Assembly (NCBI GenBank): GCA_030625885.1
Contig: DAOUPZ010000013.1
Location: 40,006-104,005, forward strand
Direction: 5' to 3'
Source of the DNA: Clostridia bacterium
GTDB taxonomy: Bacteria > Bacillota > DAOUPZ01
DNA: 64,000 bases
Part shown: positions 26,246 through 36,012 of the stretch, piece by piece
How positions within the stretch are numbered: position 1 is the first letter of the stretch
How the letters are laid out: the number at the start of each line of letters is the position of its first letter
The notes under the pieces: generated by a model
Database searches by the model: none
Seen by the model: only the letters and a program-made list of their open reading frames with translations
What the model was told of the DNA's origin: nothing
Program-made: the position numbers and the translations under genes

Positions 26246-26352
26246 TAGGGTATCTTTATTTTGTGATGCAGTATTTCCTTGATCGTGAATACTGTTTTTT
26301 GTTTTTCAATATCCTGAGAAAATATCATCTTAGAAAGGGGATTATTAAGACG

Positions 26353-28068
26353 ATGGGTATTAAAAAATTAAAAAGTTTAAAAATGAAATTTATTAGCGCT
26401 TTTTGTTTGGTTATTTTCATTGTGGCAGGTGTTATTGGGTTTTGGTGTTATCGTGATCTAGAAAAAAATCTAATGACTGATTTAAGAGAAAGATTGATGA
26501 GTATAGCGCAAACGACTGCTGTTATTATCGATGGTGATGAGCATGAAGAAATATTAGCGGCAAAAGATAGAGAGAATAAGAATTATAAGAAACTATTTTA
26601 TCAATTGAGTCAAATTAAAGAGCAAAATGAACTTACATATTTATATACCTATGCACCACTCAGTAATGAATCTGTTCAATTTGTTGTTGATGCAGCAGAG
26701 GATGCGTGCGGTATAGGAGAAGCATATAATGATGTGACATCTGGCATGATGGAAGCTTTAAAGGGTCAAGGGGGCGCTGATCAGCAATTTCACTCAGATG
26801 AATGGGGGACGTACTTAAGTGGATATGCGCCTATAAAAAATGAGCAGGGGGAAATTATTGGTGGGATTGGCGTGGATATGACTGCGGAGAAAGTAATTTC
26901 CCTAAAAAAGCAGTTAGCAGTAAAGCTTTATATTTTAATTTTGGGGAGTATGGTTATTGGTATGATACTTGCCATCGTATTAGCAAATAAGATTACCGGT
27001 TCTATTATAAAGGTAAATGAAAAAATTGCAGAAATCGCTGATAATGGTGGGGATTTAACTCAGAGAATTGATATTCATACAGGTGATGAAATTGAAAACC
27101 TTGCTCATTCAACCAACAGACTGATGACTTTTTTGCAAGATATTGTAAAACGGATTAATAAAGATACACAGGTACTTCATTCAGCTTCTCAGGAATTAAT
27201 GGCTATTACTGAACAATCAAGTCAGGCTAATGAACAGGTAGCCGGTAATTGTGAAAAAATGGCTCACGATTCTACCCAATCATTTGAAACGCTTGAAAAA
27301 ACGATGGTTTTTATAAATGACATGGCTTCTGAGACGGTGTGTGTTGCTTCAGGAACCGAAGATTGCCGTCAATCTTTCCAAAACACAGCTGCTTACGTTC
27401 AACAGGGCGCGAGAAAATTAAACGAAGGGATTAAAGAGATTGAGGCATATGAGTGCATTAATCAGGAAACCAGTCAGGTTGTTGAAAGACTAAATGAAAA
27501 GTCAGAAGAAATTGGAAACATTGTTAATATGATTAATGATATTGCTACACAAACGAATCTTTTGGCATTAAACGCTGCAATAGAAGCTGCACGTGCGGGA
27601 GAACAGGGTAAAGGATTTGCGGTAGTTGCGGAAGAGGTTCGCAAACTTGCTGAAGAATCAGGTCGTTCTACAAAGGATATTGAAAATATTGTTAATGAAA
27701 TTAGAAAAGAGACTGAAGCCGTGAAATTATCTCGGATAAAAGGAAATAAGCAAATTGATAAAACAATGATTACATTTAATGAAGCAAATGAAGTTTTTGG
27801 CCTTATTTCTGAGGCCAGTCAAACCGCTGTAAAGGAAATTGAAAAGATTTCAGTTTCTGCTCAAGCACTTTCAAATAATGGGAGAATTGTGAGTGAAGAT
27901 ATGAATACAATGGGAAAATTGGCAGCTAATAGTAATGATGGTGCGCAAAATATCGCGGCTGCCATTGAAGAGCAGGCTGCATCTATGGAGGAGATTAGTT
28001 CATCAACTGAACAACTGTCTTTAATGGCAAGTCATTTACAGGAGATTGTAAATATGTTTAAAATTTAG
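26353..28068 (+). CDS. Methyl-accepting chemotaxis protein
   Basis: 571 residues from ATG 26353; the frame is open back to 26263, but that extension has no family match. TM1 at about 15-35, an extracytoplasmic PDC/Cache-like sensor (YLYTYAPLS..., [19 protein letters not shown]) to about 185, TM2 at about 195-215, HAMP, then the signalling domain with the invariant tip [20 protein letters not shown] and the [10 protein letters not shown] segment. It passes ligand binding to CheA/CheW. No che genes are near. The upstream leader carries a candidate c-di-GMP-II aptamer, which would tie receptor synthesis to c-di-GMP. An AAAGGGGA ribosome site lies 11 bases before the ATG. Confidence 0.9.
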   Translation: MGIKKLKSLKMKFISAFCLVIFIVAGVIGFWCYRDLEKNLMTDLRERLMSIAQTTAVIIDGDEHEEILAAKDRENKNYKKLFYQLSQIKEQNELTYLYTYAPLSNESVQFVVDAAEDACGIGEAYNDVTSGMMEALKGQGGADQQFHSDEWGTYLSGYAPIKNEQGEIIGGIGVDMTAEKVISLKKQLAVKLYILILGSMVIGMILAIVLANKITGSIIKVNEKIAEIADNGGDLTQRIDIHTGDEIENLAHSTNRLMTFLQDIVKRINKDTQVLHSASQELMAITEQSSQANEQVAGNCEKMAHDSTQSFETLEKTMVFINDMASETVCVASGTEDCRQSFQNTAAYVQQGARKLNEGIKEIEAYECINQETSQVVERLNEKSEEIGNIVNMINDIATQTNLLALNAAIEAARAGEQGKGFAVVAEEVRKLAEESGRSTKDIENIVNEIRKETEAVKLSRIKGNKQIDKTMITFNEANEVFGLISEASQTAVKEIEKISVSAQALSNNGRIVSEDMNTMGKLAANSNDGAQNIAAAIEEQAASMEEISSSTEQLSLMASHLQEIVNMFKI

Positions 28069-28082
28069 GTGATGATAGCGTA

Positions 28083-28108
28083 AAAAAACGGCGTAAGCCG
28101 TTTTTTTA
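28083..28108. terminator. Bidirectional terminator
   Basis: AAAAAAACGGC-GTAA-GCCGTTTTTTT between the converging chemoreceptor and gerW genes. Confidence 0.9.
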
Positions 28109-28576
28109 TGTCATCGTTGTATCACCTGTTGTTTGTCCCGTTATGTTTTGATGGGCAGTATCCGTTGTTTGACCCATATTTTGTTTACCAAACATAGATT
28201 GTATTTGCTGAACGACTTGTGGTGCCATATCAATCAAACGGTCAACAGAATTGTTGGGTCCTTCTACTGGAAGGAGATTAACGTTGCCATTGCCAACCAC
28301 AAGAAAAGCGACAGGTCTGACGCTGACACCTGCGCCGCTGCCTCCGCCAAAGGGAAGCTCAGCTTGTTGTTGAATTTGTTCTTGTTCACTTTGGGCTTCA
28401 TAATCAGCGCCACCAGCAGCAAAACCGAAAGCAACACGAGAAATGGGAATAATGACACTGCCATCAGCTGTTTCAACGGCATCACCAACAATGGTGTTGA
28501 CATCAACCATATCTTTAATACTTTGCATTGCTGTTTGCATCAAGCCTTGAATAGGATGTTCATTCATCTTATTCAC
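28106..28576 (-). CDS. ytfJ: GerW family sporulation protein (YtfJ)
   Basis: 156 residues. N-terminal HPIQGLMQTAMQSIKDMVDVN, then VGDAVETADGSVIIPISRVAFGFAAGG, a Glu/Gln-rich loop, and GGGSGAGVSVRPVAFLVV, the full GerW/YtfJ pattern. The family is found in spore formers and is needed for normal germination with some nutrients. SD AGGGAGGTGAATAAG precedes the ATG. In Firmicutes it usually neighbours a DUF2953 gene, as here, where 230 bases of repeat separate them. Confidence 0.9.
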   Translation of the reverse strand: MNKMNEHPIQGLMQTAMQSIKDMVDVNTIVGDAVETADGSVIIPISRVAFGFAAGGADYEAQSEQEQIQQQAELPFGGGSGAGVSVRPVAFLVVGNGNVNLLPVEGPNNSVDRLIDMAPQVVQQIQSMFGKQNMGQTTDTAHQNITGQTTGDTTMT

Positions 28577-28663
28577 CTCCCTTCATAGAAGAAGTTTAAA
28601 ATTGAGAATGTAAAATTTATAATTTTAAAGAAGTCTTCGACTAAGGTATGCAGAGCAAATGTA

Positions 28664-28855
28664 CTGTCTACTCTAGCCAAAGACCGCCCTCACCCGTAAA
28701 TTATTGAAACGATCGCTTCCTTTGGTCGCTGAAAGAAGAAAGCAAAAGATTTTTTTCGTTTCTCGTTCAGTAGCTTAAGGCTACGGTCTTTCCTCGTTCC
28801 TCGTACGTTATCTTTTCCTACCTGCTACCTGCTGGTTGCTGCCTGCAAAAGAGCG
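28664..28855. repeat. Mosaic intergenic repeat that enters a coding 3' end
   Basis: Modules in reverse orientation: CGATCGCTTCCTTTGGTCGC, CTCGTTCAGTAGC-TTAAG-GCTACGG, TCTTTCCTCGTTCCTCGTAC and CCTACCTGCTACCTGCTGG. The last one covers the final codons of the DUF2953 gene. Confidence 0.7.
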
Positions 28856-29515
28856 GGAAGCTATGTTTTTCAACTTTGTAAATCCCATTTCGATACCTGC
28901 TTTTATAATATGACCCAGTTTGATGGTGAATATACAATCTAATTGAACATAAAATTGGGGTTTTTCAAAATTAGGTGCAACAAAAATACGTGGGGGATGT
29001 TCTTTTGTAAATTGAATGCTGTGGCTTAAAAAGCCTACGATTTGACTTTTGATATTCCATAATAGTCCTGTTCCAATTCCGGTTACAGCCGGATTATGAT
29101 TGCCTACCTCTGTATTCCATTCAAACCACTGGCAAGTTGTTTTTTTCATGACGTAATGGACAGGATGATCATAGGTATGATAAAAATCTCTTATTCTATG
29201 TAGTACGTCTTTAAAATGACTGATTGCTTCAAAAAGGGAGAAATCATCAACATCTTCATGGGTCATTTCTTTATTTTGCCCGGACGTGCTTTCATTAAAT
29301 TCTTCCATTTCAATCTCTAGAGCAGGTTGATTTTTTTTAACTTTGAATAGAATCTTAGGAATTTTAATTTCCTTCTGAAAAAAAGGTTTTATCTCTATCT
29401 TTATGGTTAATATGTCATCTTTATGGTCCTTACGGTAATGGAGGATGATTTTGACGGGGATGAGAAGAACAAGTATCATAAGTAGAAAGAATAACAATAT
29501 TAGTAAGTGTTGCAT
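28808..29515 (-). CDS. DUF2953 family protein (YtfI-like)
   Basis: 235 residues. A single N-terminal membrane anchor (LLILLFFLLMILVLLIPVKI) followed by a beta-rich domain with DFYHTYDHPVHYVMKKTTC, WNTEVGNHNPAVTGIGTGLLW and IAPNFEKPQFYVQLDCIFTI-like text, typical of DUF2953/YtfI, the usual partner of GerW/YtfJ in spore formers. Function unknown; it probably works with GerW during sporulation. The final residues (AGSNQQVAGRKR) are encoded by the gcaggtagcaggtaggg repeat, so the native C terminus seems to have been replaced or extended by repeat insertion. Confidence 0.82.
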   Translation of the reverse strand: MQHLLILLFFLLMILVLLIPVKIILHYRKDHKDDILTIKIEIKPFFQKEIKIPKILFKVKKNQPALEIEMEEFNESTSGQNKEMTHEDVDDFSLFEAISHFKDVLHRIRDFYHTYDHPVHYVMKKTTCQWFEWNTEVGNHNPAVTGIGTGLLWNIKSQIVGFLSHSIQFTKEHPPRIFVAPNFEKPQFYVQLDCIFTIKLGHIIKAGIEMGFTKLKNIASRSFAGSNQQVAGRKR

Positions 29516-29759
29516 TTTTACACCTTCTTTGGGAAATAGAATATAATATAGTAAACATTTTTCATTATATTTAGTACGTCTTATATAGAATGTGTTAATA
29601 AGAGGGTTTTTATACTTATTATGGATAAAAGAGGAGCGTTTTATTTTTTTAAGAATACAAGCAGGAATTTAGTAGATTAAAGCGAATATGCTATATATAC
29701 TATTTTCTAATAAATTGACAAAAAAGAAAATCGTGTAAAAAAATGCAAAGGGTGGTAAA

Positions 29760-30821
29760 ATGCAAAGAAAAAAAATACTATTAATGGCTTTAATAGGGAT
29801 CATGGCTATGATGAGTTGGAGTGTGTTCAGCATAGAAGCAGGTTGGGCGAGTTCTGAGACGGTAAAAGTTGTGATTGATGGGGAACAGAAAGCATTTAAC
29901 CCTGCTGCATTGATTAATGATGGCGTAACATGGGTTCCTGTTAGGGGAATAAGTGATTGTTTTGGGGCAGAAGTAGTTTGGGAAGAGGAGAACCAACTAG
30001 TTCACGTTTCTTATGTAAATACTAATATTATTTTAAAATGTGAGCGGTATTGGGTTGAAGTGAATGGTGAAAAAAAGGATTTAGATATAGTAGCGCGGAA
30101 TATCAATGGTTCTATGTATGTTCCTATACGATTTGCCAGCGTATTTTTTGGGGCACAAGTGATGTGGAATGATGGGTTAAAGCAAGTTGAAATTTTTACT
30201 AATGCACCTGTTTCAGTGACTTCTGTAACTGCTCTAGTAAACCCAAAGAATGATTTGACATACACGGTTAAAGCAGGGGATACGATTTATGGTATTGCTA
30301 GTGTTACAGGAATTTCACAAGAAACGATTATTGCTGCCAATAATTTGAGTAATCCTCAGAATTTGAGTGTGGGGCAAACTTTGATTCTTCCTGAAGTTAA
30401 TCGTGATCAATTGGATACATTAGCTTCTCGGGGTTCAATCCGGCGTAGTAATGGTGAGAATAGTGATATCGTTGCAATTGCTAAGAAATATATTGGTACA
30501 CCCTATCATTATGGTGGAACAACAACAAGAGCATTTGATTGTTCAGGGTATATAGGATACATATATAAGCAGGTTGGGGTTTCACTTCCTCGTACTTCTA
30601 GAGACCAGTCCCGCTTTGGTACATGGGTGACTCGTGGTGGCTTAATACCAGGCGATTTGATTTTCTTTACCACGAATGGTACCGGTGGTGTTTCCCATGT
30701 TGGGATGTACATTGGTAATGATCAGTTTATTCATGCCAGCTCAAAACATGGTGTTACCATTACATCTTTAAGTAAAGACTACTATACACGCCGTTATGTT
30801 ACGGCACGACGAGTGCGGTAA
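29760..30821 (+). CDS. Secreted cell-wall hydrolase: copper-amine-oxidase-like domain, LysM, NlpC/P60
   Basis: 353 residues. Signal peptide 1-30; two copper-amine-oxidase N-like units (VTWVPVRGISDCFGAEVVW and MYVPIRFASVFFGAQVMW), a stalk domain common in Clostridia; one LysM (YTVKAGDTIYGIASVTGISQ, then NLSVGQTLILP) near 160-205; then NlpC/P60 with catalytic Cys261 (FDCSGY) and a His in GGVSHVGMYIG. It cuts peptide cross-links in peptidoglycan. Own terminator after the gene. Such enzymes act in daughter-cell separation, germination or sporulation. Confidence 0.92.
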   Translation: MQRKKILLMALIGIMAMMSWSVFSIEAGWASSETVKVVIDGEQKAFNPAALINDGVTWVPVRGISDCFGAEVVWEEENQLVHVSYVNTNIILKCERYWVEVNGEKKDLDIVARNINGSMYVPIRFASVFFGAQVMWNDGLKQVEIFTNAPVSVTSVTALVNPKNDLTYTVKAGDTIYGIASVTGISQETIIAANNLSNPQNLSVGQTLILPEVNRDQLDTLASRGSIRRSNGENSDIVAIAKKYIGTPYHYGGTTTRAFDCSGYIGYIYKQVGVSLPRTSRDQSRFGTWVTRGGLIPGDLIFFTTNGTGGVSHVGMYIGNDQFIHASSKHGVTITSLSKDYYTRRYVTARRVR

Positions 30822-30860
30822 GAAATTAAAAATTTAAAATAAAAACATAAAAGATAACTT

Positions 30861-30892
30861 ACCCGGGAGGATTCCCGGGTTTTCGTTTTGAT
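30861..30892 (+). terminator. Rho-independent terminator
   Basis: Perfect ACCCGGGA/TCCCGGGT arms with a 4-base loop, then TTTCGTTTT. Confidence 0.85.
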
Positions 30893-31023
30893 TATGGAAA
30901 AGATTAAAGTTGAAAGTAAAAAATAAGAAGAAATTAATTCGAAATCACATAAAGGAAATATAAGGAAAACGGCTAAAATGAATGTAACATACTTGAAAAA
31001 TATCAATATATGTTATATTATTT

Positions 31024-31052
31024 ATGACACAATCACTTAATTGTGTTATAAT
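31024..31052 (+). promoter_or_regulatory. Promoter of gap with palindromic operator
   Basis: ATGACA (31024-31029), 17-base spacer and TATAAT (31047-31052). The spacer holds an inverted repeat ACACAAT-N6-ATTGTGT (31027-31033, 31040-31046), placed where a repressor would block RNA polymerase. A CggR-type central glycolytic regulator gene is not adjacent, so the binding protein is unknown. Confidence 0.55.
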
Positions 31053-31175
31053 ATATCTAAAAAATAGGAAGATAAAGGAACTTGAACAAGGCATATGAAA
31101 GAAAAAAATAAGCCAAAGATACTGACTTGTTATTTTTTTGAATGTGACCAATAATAATTGGGAGGAATGATGTGT

Positions 31176-32180
31176 ATGTCAAAAAAAGTAGCGATTAATG
31201 GTTTTGGGCGTATTGGGAGAAGTTCACTTCGGGTGGTATTGGAAAACCCAAACTTGGAAGTTGTAGCTATTAACGATTTAACGGATGCTGCTACTCTGGC
31301 CCATTTGTTTAAATATGATTCCCTTTATGGTACCTATCCCAAATCTGTAGAAGCAATTGACGATCAAATTATTATAGATGGTAAAGGAATTAAGGTATTT
31401 GCGGAAAAGGATCCAGCTGTATTGCCCTGGGGCAAGTTGGAAGTTGATATTGTTTTAGAATGTTCCGGTGTATTTAGAACCAAAGAAGCAGCATCTAAAC
31501 ATATTACAGCCGGTGCTAAGAAAGTGGTCATTTCTGCACCAGGAAAGAACGTCGATGGAACGTTTGTAATGGGAGTTAATGAAGAAAAATATGATCCTGC
31601 AAACCATCATGTTATTTCTAATGCGTCTTGTACAACAAACTGTTTGGCACCCGTAGCTAAAATATTGCAACGGCAATTTGGTATTGAAAATGGTTTGATG
31701 ACCACCATACACGCTTATACAAATGATCAACGTATTTTGGATGGACCTCATAAGGATTTGCGTCGTGCGCGTGCAGCGATGGAATCCATTATTCCGACAA
31801 CAACGGGTGCAGCTAAAGCAGTCGCTTTGGTATTGCCAGAACTTAAAGGGAAATTGAACGGATTTGCGCTTCGCGTTCCAACCCCTACTGTTTCTCTAGT
31901 GGATTTGGTTGTTGAACTCCAAAGAAACACAACGGTTGATGAAGTAAATGAGGCTTTTAAAGCAGCAGCAGGAAATGAATTAAAAGGTATTTTAGGATAC
32001 AGCGAACTACCATTGGTTTCCATTGATTATCGGGGTATGAATGAATCAACAATGGTTGATAGTTTATCGACGATGATGATGGGTGACAAAATGCTTAAGG
32101 TAGTTGCATGGTACGACAATGAATGGGGATATTGTTGTCGCCTGGTTGATTTAGCAGCATATGTAGCGGGGAAGATGTAA
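31176..32180 (+). CDS. gap: Glyceraldehyde-3-phosphate dehydrogenase
   Basis: 334 residues. NAD site INGFGRIGR at the N terminus, catalytic Cys152 in [12 protein letters not shown], and the C-terminal [11 protein letters not shown]. Start ATG 31176 lies 10 bases after GGAGG; ATGs at 31167 and 31170 are too close. It is the first gene of a glycolysis run gap-pgk-tpiA-gpmI-eno, but a 295-base repeat block separates it from pgk. It oxidises glyceraldehyde 3-phosphate with NAD+ in the cytoplasm, though NADP use cannot be excluded. Interesting detail: the upstream neighbour is a cell-wall hydrolase, not cggR. Confidence 0.97.
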   Translation: MSKKVAINGFGRIGRSSLRVVLENPNLEVVAINDLTDAATLAHLFKYDSLYGTYPKSVEAIDDQIIIDGKGIKVFAEKDPAVLPWGKLEVDIVLECSGVFRTKEAASKHITAGAKKVVISAPGKNVDGTFVMGVNEEKYDPANHHVISNASCTTNCLAPVAKILQRQFGIENGLMTTIHAYTNDQRILDGPHKDLRRARAAMESIIPTTTGAAKAVALVLPELKGKLNGFALRVPTPTVSLVDLVVELQRNTTVDEVNEAFKAAAGNELKGILGYSELPLVSIDYRGMNESTMVDSLSTMMMGDKMLKVVAWYDNEWGYCCRLVDLAAYVAGKM

Positions 32181-32240
32181 GAAATTGAAAATTTAAAATT
32201 AAAAGCTTATTAGCTGTCAGCTATCAGCTTAAAGGAAAAC

Positions 32241-32440
32241 ATAAAAGAGGCAGGTTGCGAACAGCAGGTAGCAGGTAGGGAAAGATAAAAGTGCGAGGAA
32301 CGAGGAAAGAACGCAGCTTATGGCTGCTGAACGATGAACGAAAAAGATCTTTTACTTTCCTCTTTCAGCGAACGTAGTAGAGAGCGATCGTTCCTCGTTC
32401 AGCGACCAAAGGAAGCGATCGTTCTCCTACTTGTTATTTG
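32241..32440. repeat. Mosaic intergenic repeat between gap and pgk
   Basis: GCAGGTTGCGAACAGCAGG, GTAGCAGGTAGGGAAAG, CGAGGAACGAGGAAAGAACG, hairpin GCAGC-TTATG-GCTGC, TGAACGATGAACGAAAAAG, then CTCTTTCAGCGAACG and CGTTCAGCGACCAAAGG. Same modules, in the same order, as at 55765-55990. Confidence 0.75.
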
Positions 32441-32475
32441 CCGTTATTTATAAAAAATGAGGGGGCTAAGGAAGA

Positions 32476-33693
32476 ATGGATAAGCTAACAGTAAGAGACA
32501 TCGATGTTGCCCAGAAACAGGTTTTGGTTCGAGTTGATTTTAATGTACCTCACGATGAAGCAGGAAATATCACCAATGATAAGCGGATTCGGGAAGCGCT
32601 GCCTACCATTAATTATTTATTAGACCAACAAGCAAAGGTGATTCTTGTTTCTCATATGGGTCGCCCTAAGGGGAAAATCGTGGAAGAATTACGGTTAGAT
32701 CAAGTGGCGCAAAGATTAGAGGAACTTTTAGGAAAACCCGTTGTAAAAGTGAATGATACGATTGGTGCGGAAGTAGAAAGCGCAGTAGCTGCTCTAGAGA
32801 GTGGTCAGGTACTGATGTTGGAAAACGTACGTTTTTATAAAGAAGAAACGGATAATGATCCTCAATTTGCCAAGAAATTGGCGGATTTAGCGGATGTATT
32901 TGTTAATGATGCCTTTGGTACGGCGCATCGTGCCCATGCTTCAACAGAAGGCGTTGCCCACTATTTGCCATCTGCAGCAGGTTTTTTGATTGAAAAGGAA
33001 ATTGAAGCTTTAAGTAAAGCCATTCATCAACCAGAGCATCCGGTTGTGGCTGTAATTGGTGGTGCTAAGGTTTCAACTAAGATAAAGTTGCTATGGAATT
33101 TACTTGATATTGCAGATGTAATTTGTATTGGTGGAGCGATGGCCAACAATTTTATTTTAGCAACAGGTCGGCAGGTGGGATGTTCTTTAGTAGAAAAAGA
33201 ATATGTTGATGAAGCATTGGCTATTCAAAAGGAAGCAAAGAAAAAGGGTGTTAAATTCATGGTGCCTACCGGTTTTTTGATTGGGAATAGCTTGGAAATG
33301 GACTGTAATTGGGGCGAACTAGGTATTGATGACATAGATGAAACGGACAGAATGGAATTACGTAAAGAACCCATATATATTCAAGATATCGGCTGGAGAG
33401 CCATGGAAAGTTATAAAGAGGAAATTTCCCAAGCCAAAACGGTAATTTGGAATGGGCCTATGGGTCGTTTTGAAAATTGGAAGTTCGAACGGGGAACCAA
33501 AAGAATGGCAGAAGCGATGGGTGAAAATACAGAGGCCCTTACGATAGTTGGCGGTGGGGAAACAGCTGCCGCAGTAGAGAAATTTGGTTTGCAAGATAAG
33601 ATGAGTCATGTTTCTACTGGCGGGGGTGCCTGCTTAGAATTTTTAGAAGGTAAAGAATTACCAGGTATAGTTGTATTAAACAATAAGCAATAG
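32476..33693 (+). CDS. pgk: Phosphoglycerate kinase
   Basis: 405 residues, about ten longer than usual. Signature VRVDFNVP near residue 20, HMGRPKG at 60, [12 protein letters not shown] near 155, and the nucleotide loop [13 protein letters not shown] near the end are all present. Some conserved positions deviate: [17 protein letters not shown] instead of the usual KVSDKI..., and GPMGRFE instead of GPMGVFE, with an extra acidic insert around residue 280. It is a divergent but apparently intact enzyme transferring phosphate from 1,3-bisphosphoglycerate to ADP. Followed after 10 bases by tpiA. Confidence 0.95.
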   Translation: MDKLTVRDIDVAQKQVLVRVDFNVPHDEAGNITNDKRIREALPTINYLLDQQAKVILVSHMGRPKGKIVEELRLDQVAQRLEELLGKPVVKVNDTIGAEVESAVAALESGQVLMLENVRFYKEETDNDPQFAKKLADLADVFVNDAFGTAHRAHASTEGVAHYLPSAAGFLIEKEIEALSKAIHQPEHPVVAVIGGAKVSTKIKLLWNLLDIADVICIGGAMANNFILATGRQVGCSLVEKEYVDEALAIQKEAKKKGVKFMVPTGFLIGNSLEMDCNWGELGIDDIDETDRMELRKEPIYIQDIGWRAMESYKEEISQAKTVIWNGPMGRFENWKFERGTKRMAEAMGENTEALTIVGGGETAAAVEKFGLQDKMSHVSTGGGACLEFLEGKELPGIVVLNNKQ

Positions 33694-33703
33694 GAGGGAT
33701 TGC

Positions 33704-34459
33704 ATGGTACGCATACCGTTCATTGCAGCAAATTGGAAGATGAATAAAACGGTTGATCAAGCAATGAATTTTACAGAGCATTTTTTGCCTGAGGTAAAGG
33801 ATGCAGCAGACGTTGATATTGTTATTTGTGCACCGTACACATTATTAGTGCTTTTAGGGGCTCAATTTAAGGATACAAACGTCGATTTAGGGGCACAAAA
33901 TATGTACTGGGAAGAAAAAGGGGCCTATACGGGTGAAATTGCCCCTGATATGCTTACTGATATAGGGTGTACTTACGTGATTTTGGGTCATTCAGAACGT
34001 CGTACATTATTCCATGAATCGGATGAAGAAGTTAATTGCAAGGTTCAAGTTGCTTTGCAGCATGGTTTAAAGCCCATTGTTTGTGTGGGCGAGGATTTGA
34101 CGGAAAGAGAAGAGGGGAAAACATCAGAAAAAGTTTCCCGTCAGGTTAGAGCAGCATTTAAGGATATTGATGCGAAAGAAGTATTAAATTGTGTGGTTGC
34201 CTATGAACCCATTTGGGCGATTGGAACCGGTAAGTCCGCTTCGCCACAGGATGCTAATGCGGTTATTCAGAGTATTCGCCAGAACCTGGCAGATATATAT
34301 GAACATGAGATCGCGGGTCAGATTCGTATTCTTTATGGTGGAAGCGTGAAGCCGGAGAATATTGCATCATTAATGGCTTTTGAAGATATTGATGGCGCAC
34401 TGGTGGGTGGAGCAAGTTTGGATTGGGAAAAATTTGCCGCACTGGTTGAGAATAAATAG
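33704..34459 (+). CDS. tpiA: Triose-phosphate isomerase
   Basis: 251 residues, TIM barrel. NWKMNK at the N terminus, His96 in LGHSERR, Glu168 in AYEPIWAIGTGKSA, and the phosphate loop YGGSVKPEN. Start ATG 33704 with AGGAGGG. It interconverts dihydroxyacetone phosphate and glyceraldehyde 3-phosphate. Third gene of the glycolysis run, 10 bases after pgk and 26 before gpmI. Confidence 0.98.
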   Translation: MVRIPFIAANWKMNKTVDQAMNFTEHFLPEVKDAADVDIVICAPYTLLVLLGAQFKDTNVDLGAQNMYWEEKGAYTGEIAPDMLTDIGCTYVILGHSERRTLFHESDEEVNCKVQVALQHGLKPIVCVGEDLTEREEGKTSEKVSRQVRAAFKDIDAKEVLNCVVAYEPIWAIGTGKSASPQDANAVIQSIRQNLADIYEHEIAGQIRILYGGSVKPENIASLMAFEDIDGALVGGASLDWEKFAALVENK

Positions 34460-34485
34460 AACCGTATATACAAGGAGATGAAAAG

Positions 34486-36012
34486 GTGAAACCGGTTGCG
34501 TTAATTATTTTAGATGGCTGGGGATTAAGTGAGGGAGAACGGGGCAATGCGATTAAGTGTGCTAAACTTCCTTTCATGACCCAAATTATGAAAGAATGTC
34601 CCTGGACGACGCTTGCTTGTTCGGGAACGGCCGTGGGATTGCCTGAAGGGCAAATGGGAAATTCTGAGGTAGGACATTTAAATATTGGGGCCGGCCGGGT
34701 GGTTTATCAGGAATTTTCTCGTATTTCCCGCTCTATTGAGCAGGGTGACTTTTTTGTAAATCCTGCTTTTAAAGAAGTGATTGATGGTGTAAAAAAAAGA
34801 AAGAGCACATTGCACTTAATGGGGTTGGTTTCAGACGGGGGTGTACATAGTCATATTGAGCATTTAGTGGGATTATTACGTCTGGCTAAACAGGAAGGAT
34901 TGAACAAAGTGTATGTTCATGCTTTTTTGGATGGCCGTGATGTAGCGCCACGGAGTGCAGCTCTATTTTTGGAAAAGTTGCAAACAGCCATGAAGGAAAT
35001 TGGTGTGGGGCAGATTGCTTCTTTGCAGGGGCGTTACTATGCGATGGATCGTGATCAGCGATGGGAGCGCGTGGAAAAGGGGTATCAAGCTCTGGTAGAT
35101 GGGGTGGGCAGGCAAGCCTATGAACCGTTGAAAGCTTTGGAGCAAGCTTATGATATGGGTGAAAATGATGAGTTTGTATTGCCAACGGTAATTTTTGATG
35201 GAGAACAACCAGTGGGCAGAGTGGGGTCCGAGGATGGTCTGATCTTTTTTAACTTTCGACCGGATCGAGCCCGTCAAATAACACGAGCTTTTGTAGACCA
35301 AGGCTTTTCTAATTTTAACCGTTCCTTTAGATTGATGCCAGACCAATTTGTCTGTATGACGCAGTATGATGCGGCTATTGATGCCAGGATTGCTTTTCCG
35401 CCTCATTTATTACAGAATACGTTGGGAGAAGTTGTGGCCCATAAGGGACTGAAACAGTTGCGTATTGCGGAGACGGAAAAATATGCGCATGTCACTTTCT
35501 TTTTTAATGGGGGGCAGGAAACACCTTTTGACGGTGAAGAACGGCTTTTGGTCCCTTCGCCTAAGGTGGCAACCTATGATTTGCAGCCGGAAATGAGTGC
35601 GGATTTAGTTGCTGAAAGTGTCATTCAAAAGATGCGGGAAAGCAATTATGATTTAGTTGTGATGAATTTTGCCAATGCGGATATGGTGGGGCATACCGGT
35701 GTCATGGATGCTGCAGTGAAGGCAGTTGAAACGGTAGACCTGTGTTTAGCTAAAGTCGTACCGACATTTCTAGAACATGGGCGTACGGTCATGATAACCG
35801 CTGATCATGGGAATGCTGAAGAGATGCTTACCCCAGAAGGTAAAGCGGTTACCAAGCATACATGCAATAAGGTGCCTTTTATTTATGTATCTGAGCATGA
35901 AGAAATCTTGCTGCGTTCCGGTATTTTAGCTGATATTGCGCCCACCTTATTGGATGTTATGGGTATAGAAAAACCGGAGGAAATGACAGGCACAAGTTTA
36001 ATCGTAAAATAG
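34486..36012 (+). CDS. gpmI: Phosphoglycerate mutase, cofactor-independent
   Basis: 508 residues, alkaline-phosphatase-like fold. Metal and phosphoserine site: LIILDGWG at the start, nucleophile Ser60 in QMGNSEVGH, HAFLDGRDV near 145, NFANADMVGHTG near 405 and TADHGNAEEM near 445. Start GTG 34486 with AAGGAGATG. It interconverts 3- and 2-phosphoglycerate with Mn2+, and in spore formers its pH sensitivity helps preserve 3-phosphoglycerate in the spore. Separated from eno by 356 bases of repeats. Confidence 0.97.
   Translation: MKPVALIILDGWGLSEGERGNAIKCAKLPFMTQIMKECPWTTLACSGTAVGLPEGQMGNSEVGHLNIGAGRVVYQEFSRISRSIEQGDFFVNPAFKEVIDGVKKRKSTLHLMGLVSDGGVHSHIEHLVGLLRLAKQEGLNKVYVHAFLDGRDVAPRSAALFLEKLQTAMKEIGVGQIASLQGRYYAMDRDQRWERVEKGYQALVDGVGRQAYEPLKALEQAYDMGENDEFVLPTVIFDGEQPVGRVGSEDGLIFFNFRPDRARQITRAFVDQGFSNFNRSFRLMPDQFVCMTQYDAAIDARIAFPPHLLQNTLGEVVAHKGLKQLRIAETEKYAHVTFFFNGGQETPFDGEERLLVPSPKVATYDLQPEMSADLVAESVIQKMRESNYDLVVMNFANADMVGHTGVMDAAVKAVETVDLCLAKVVPTFLEHGRTVMITADHGNAEEMLTPEGKAVTKHTCNKVPFIYVSEHEEILLRSGILADIAPTLLDVMGIEKPEEMTGTSLIVK

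Noticed and set aside
28133..28588. Long open frame opposite gerW
   Set aside because: Antisense shadow of a clearly conserved gene; composition is low-complexity and it lacks a ribosome site.
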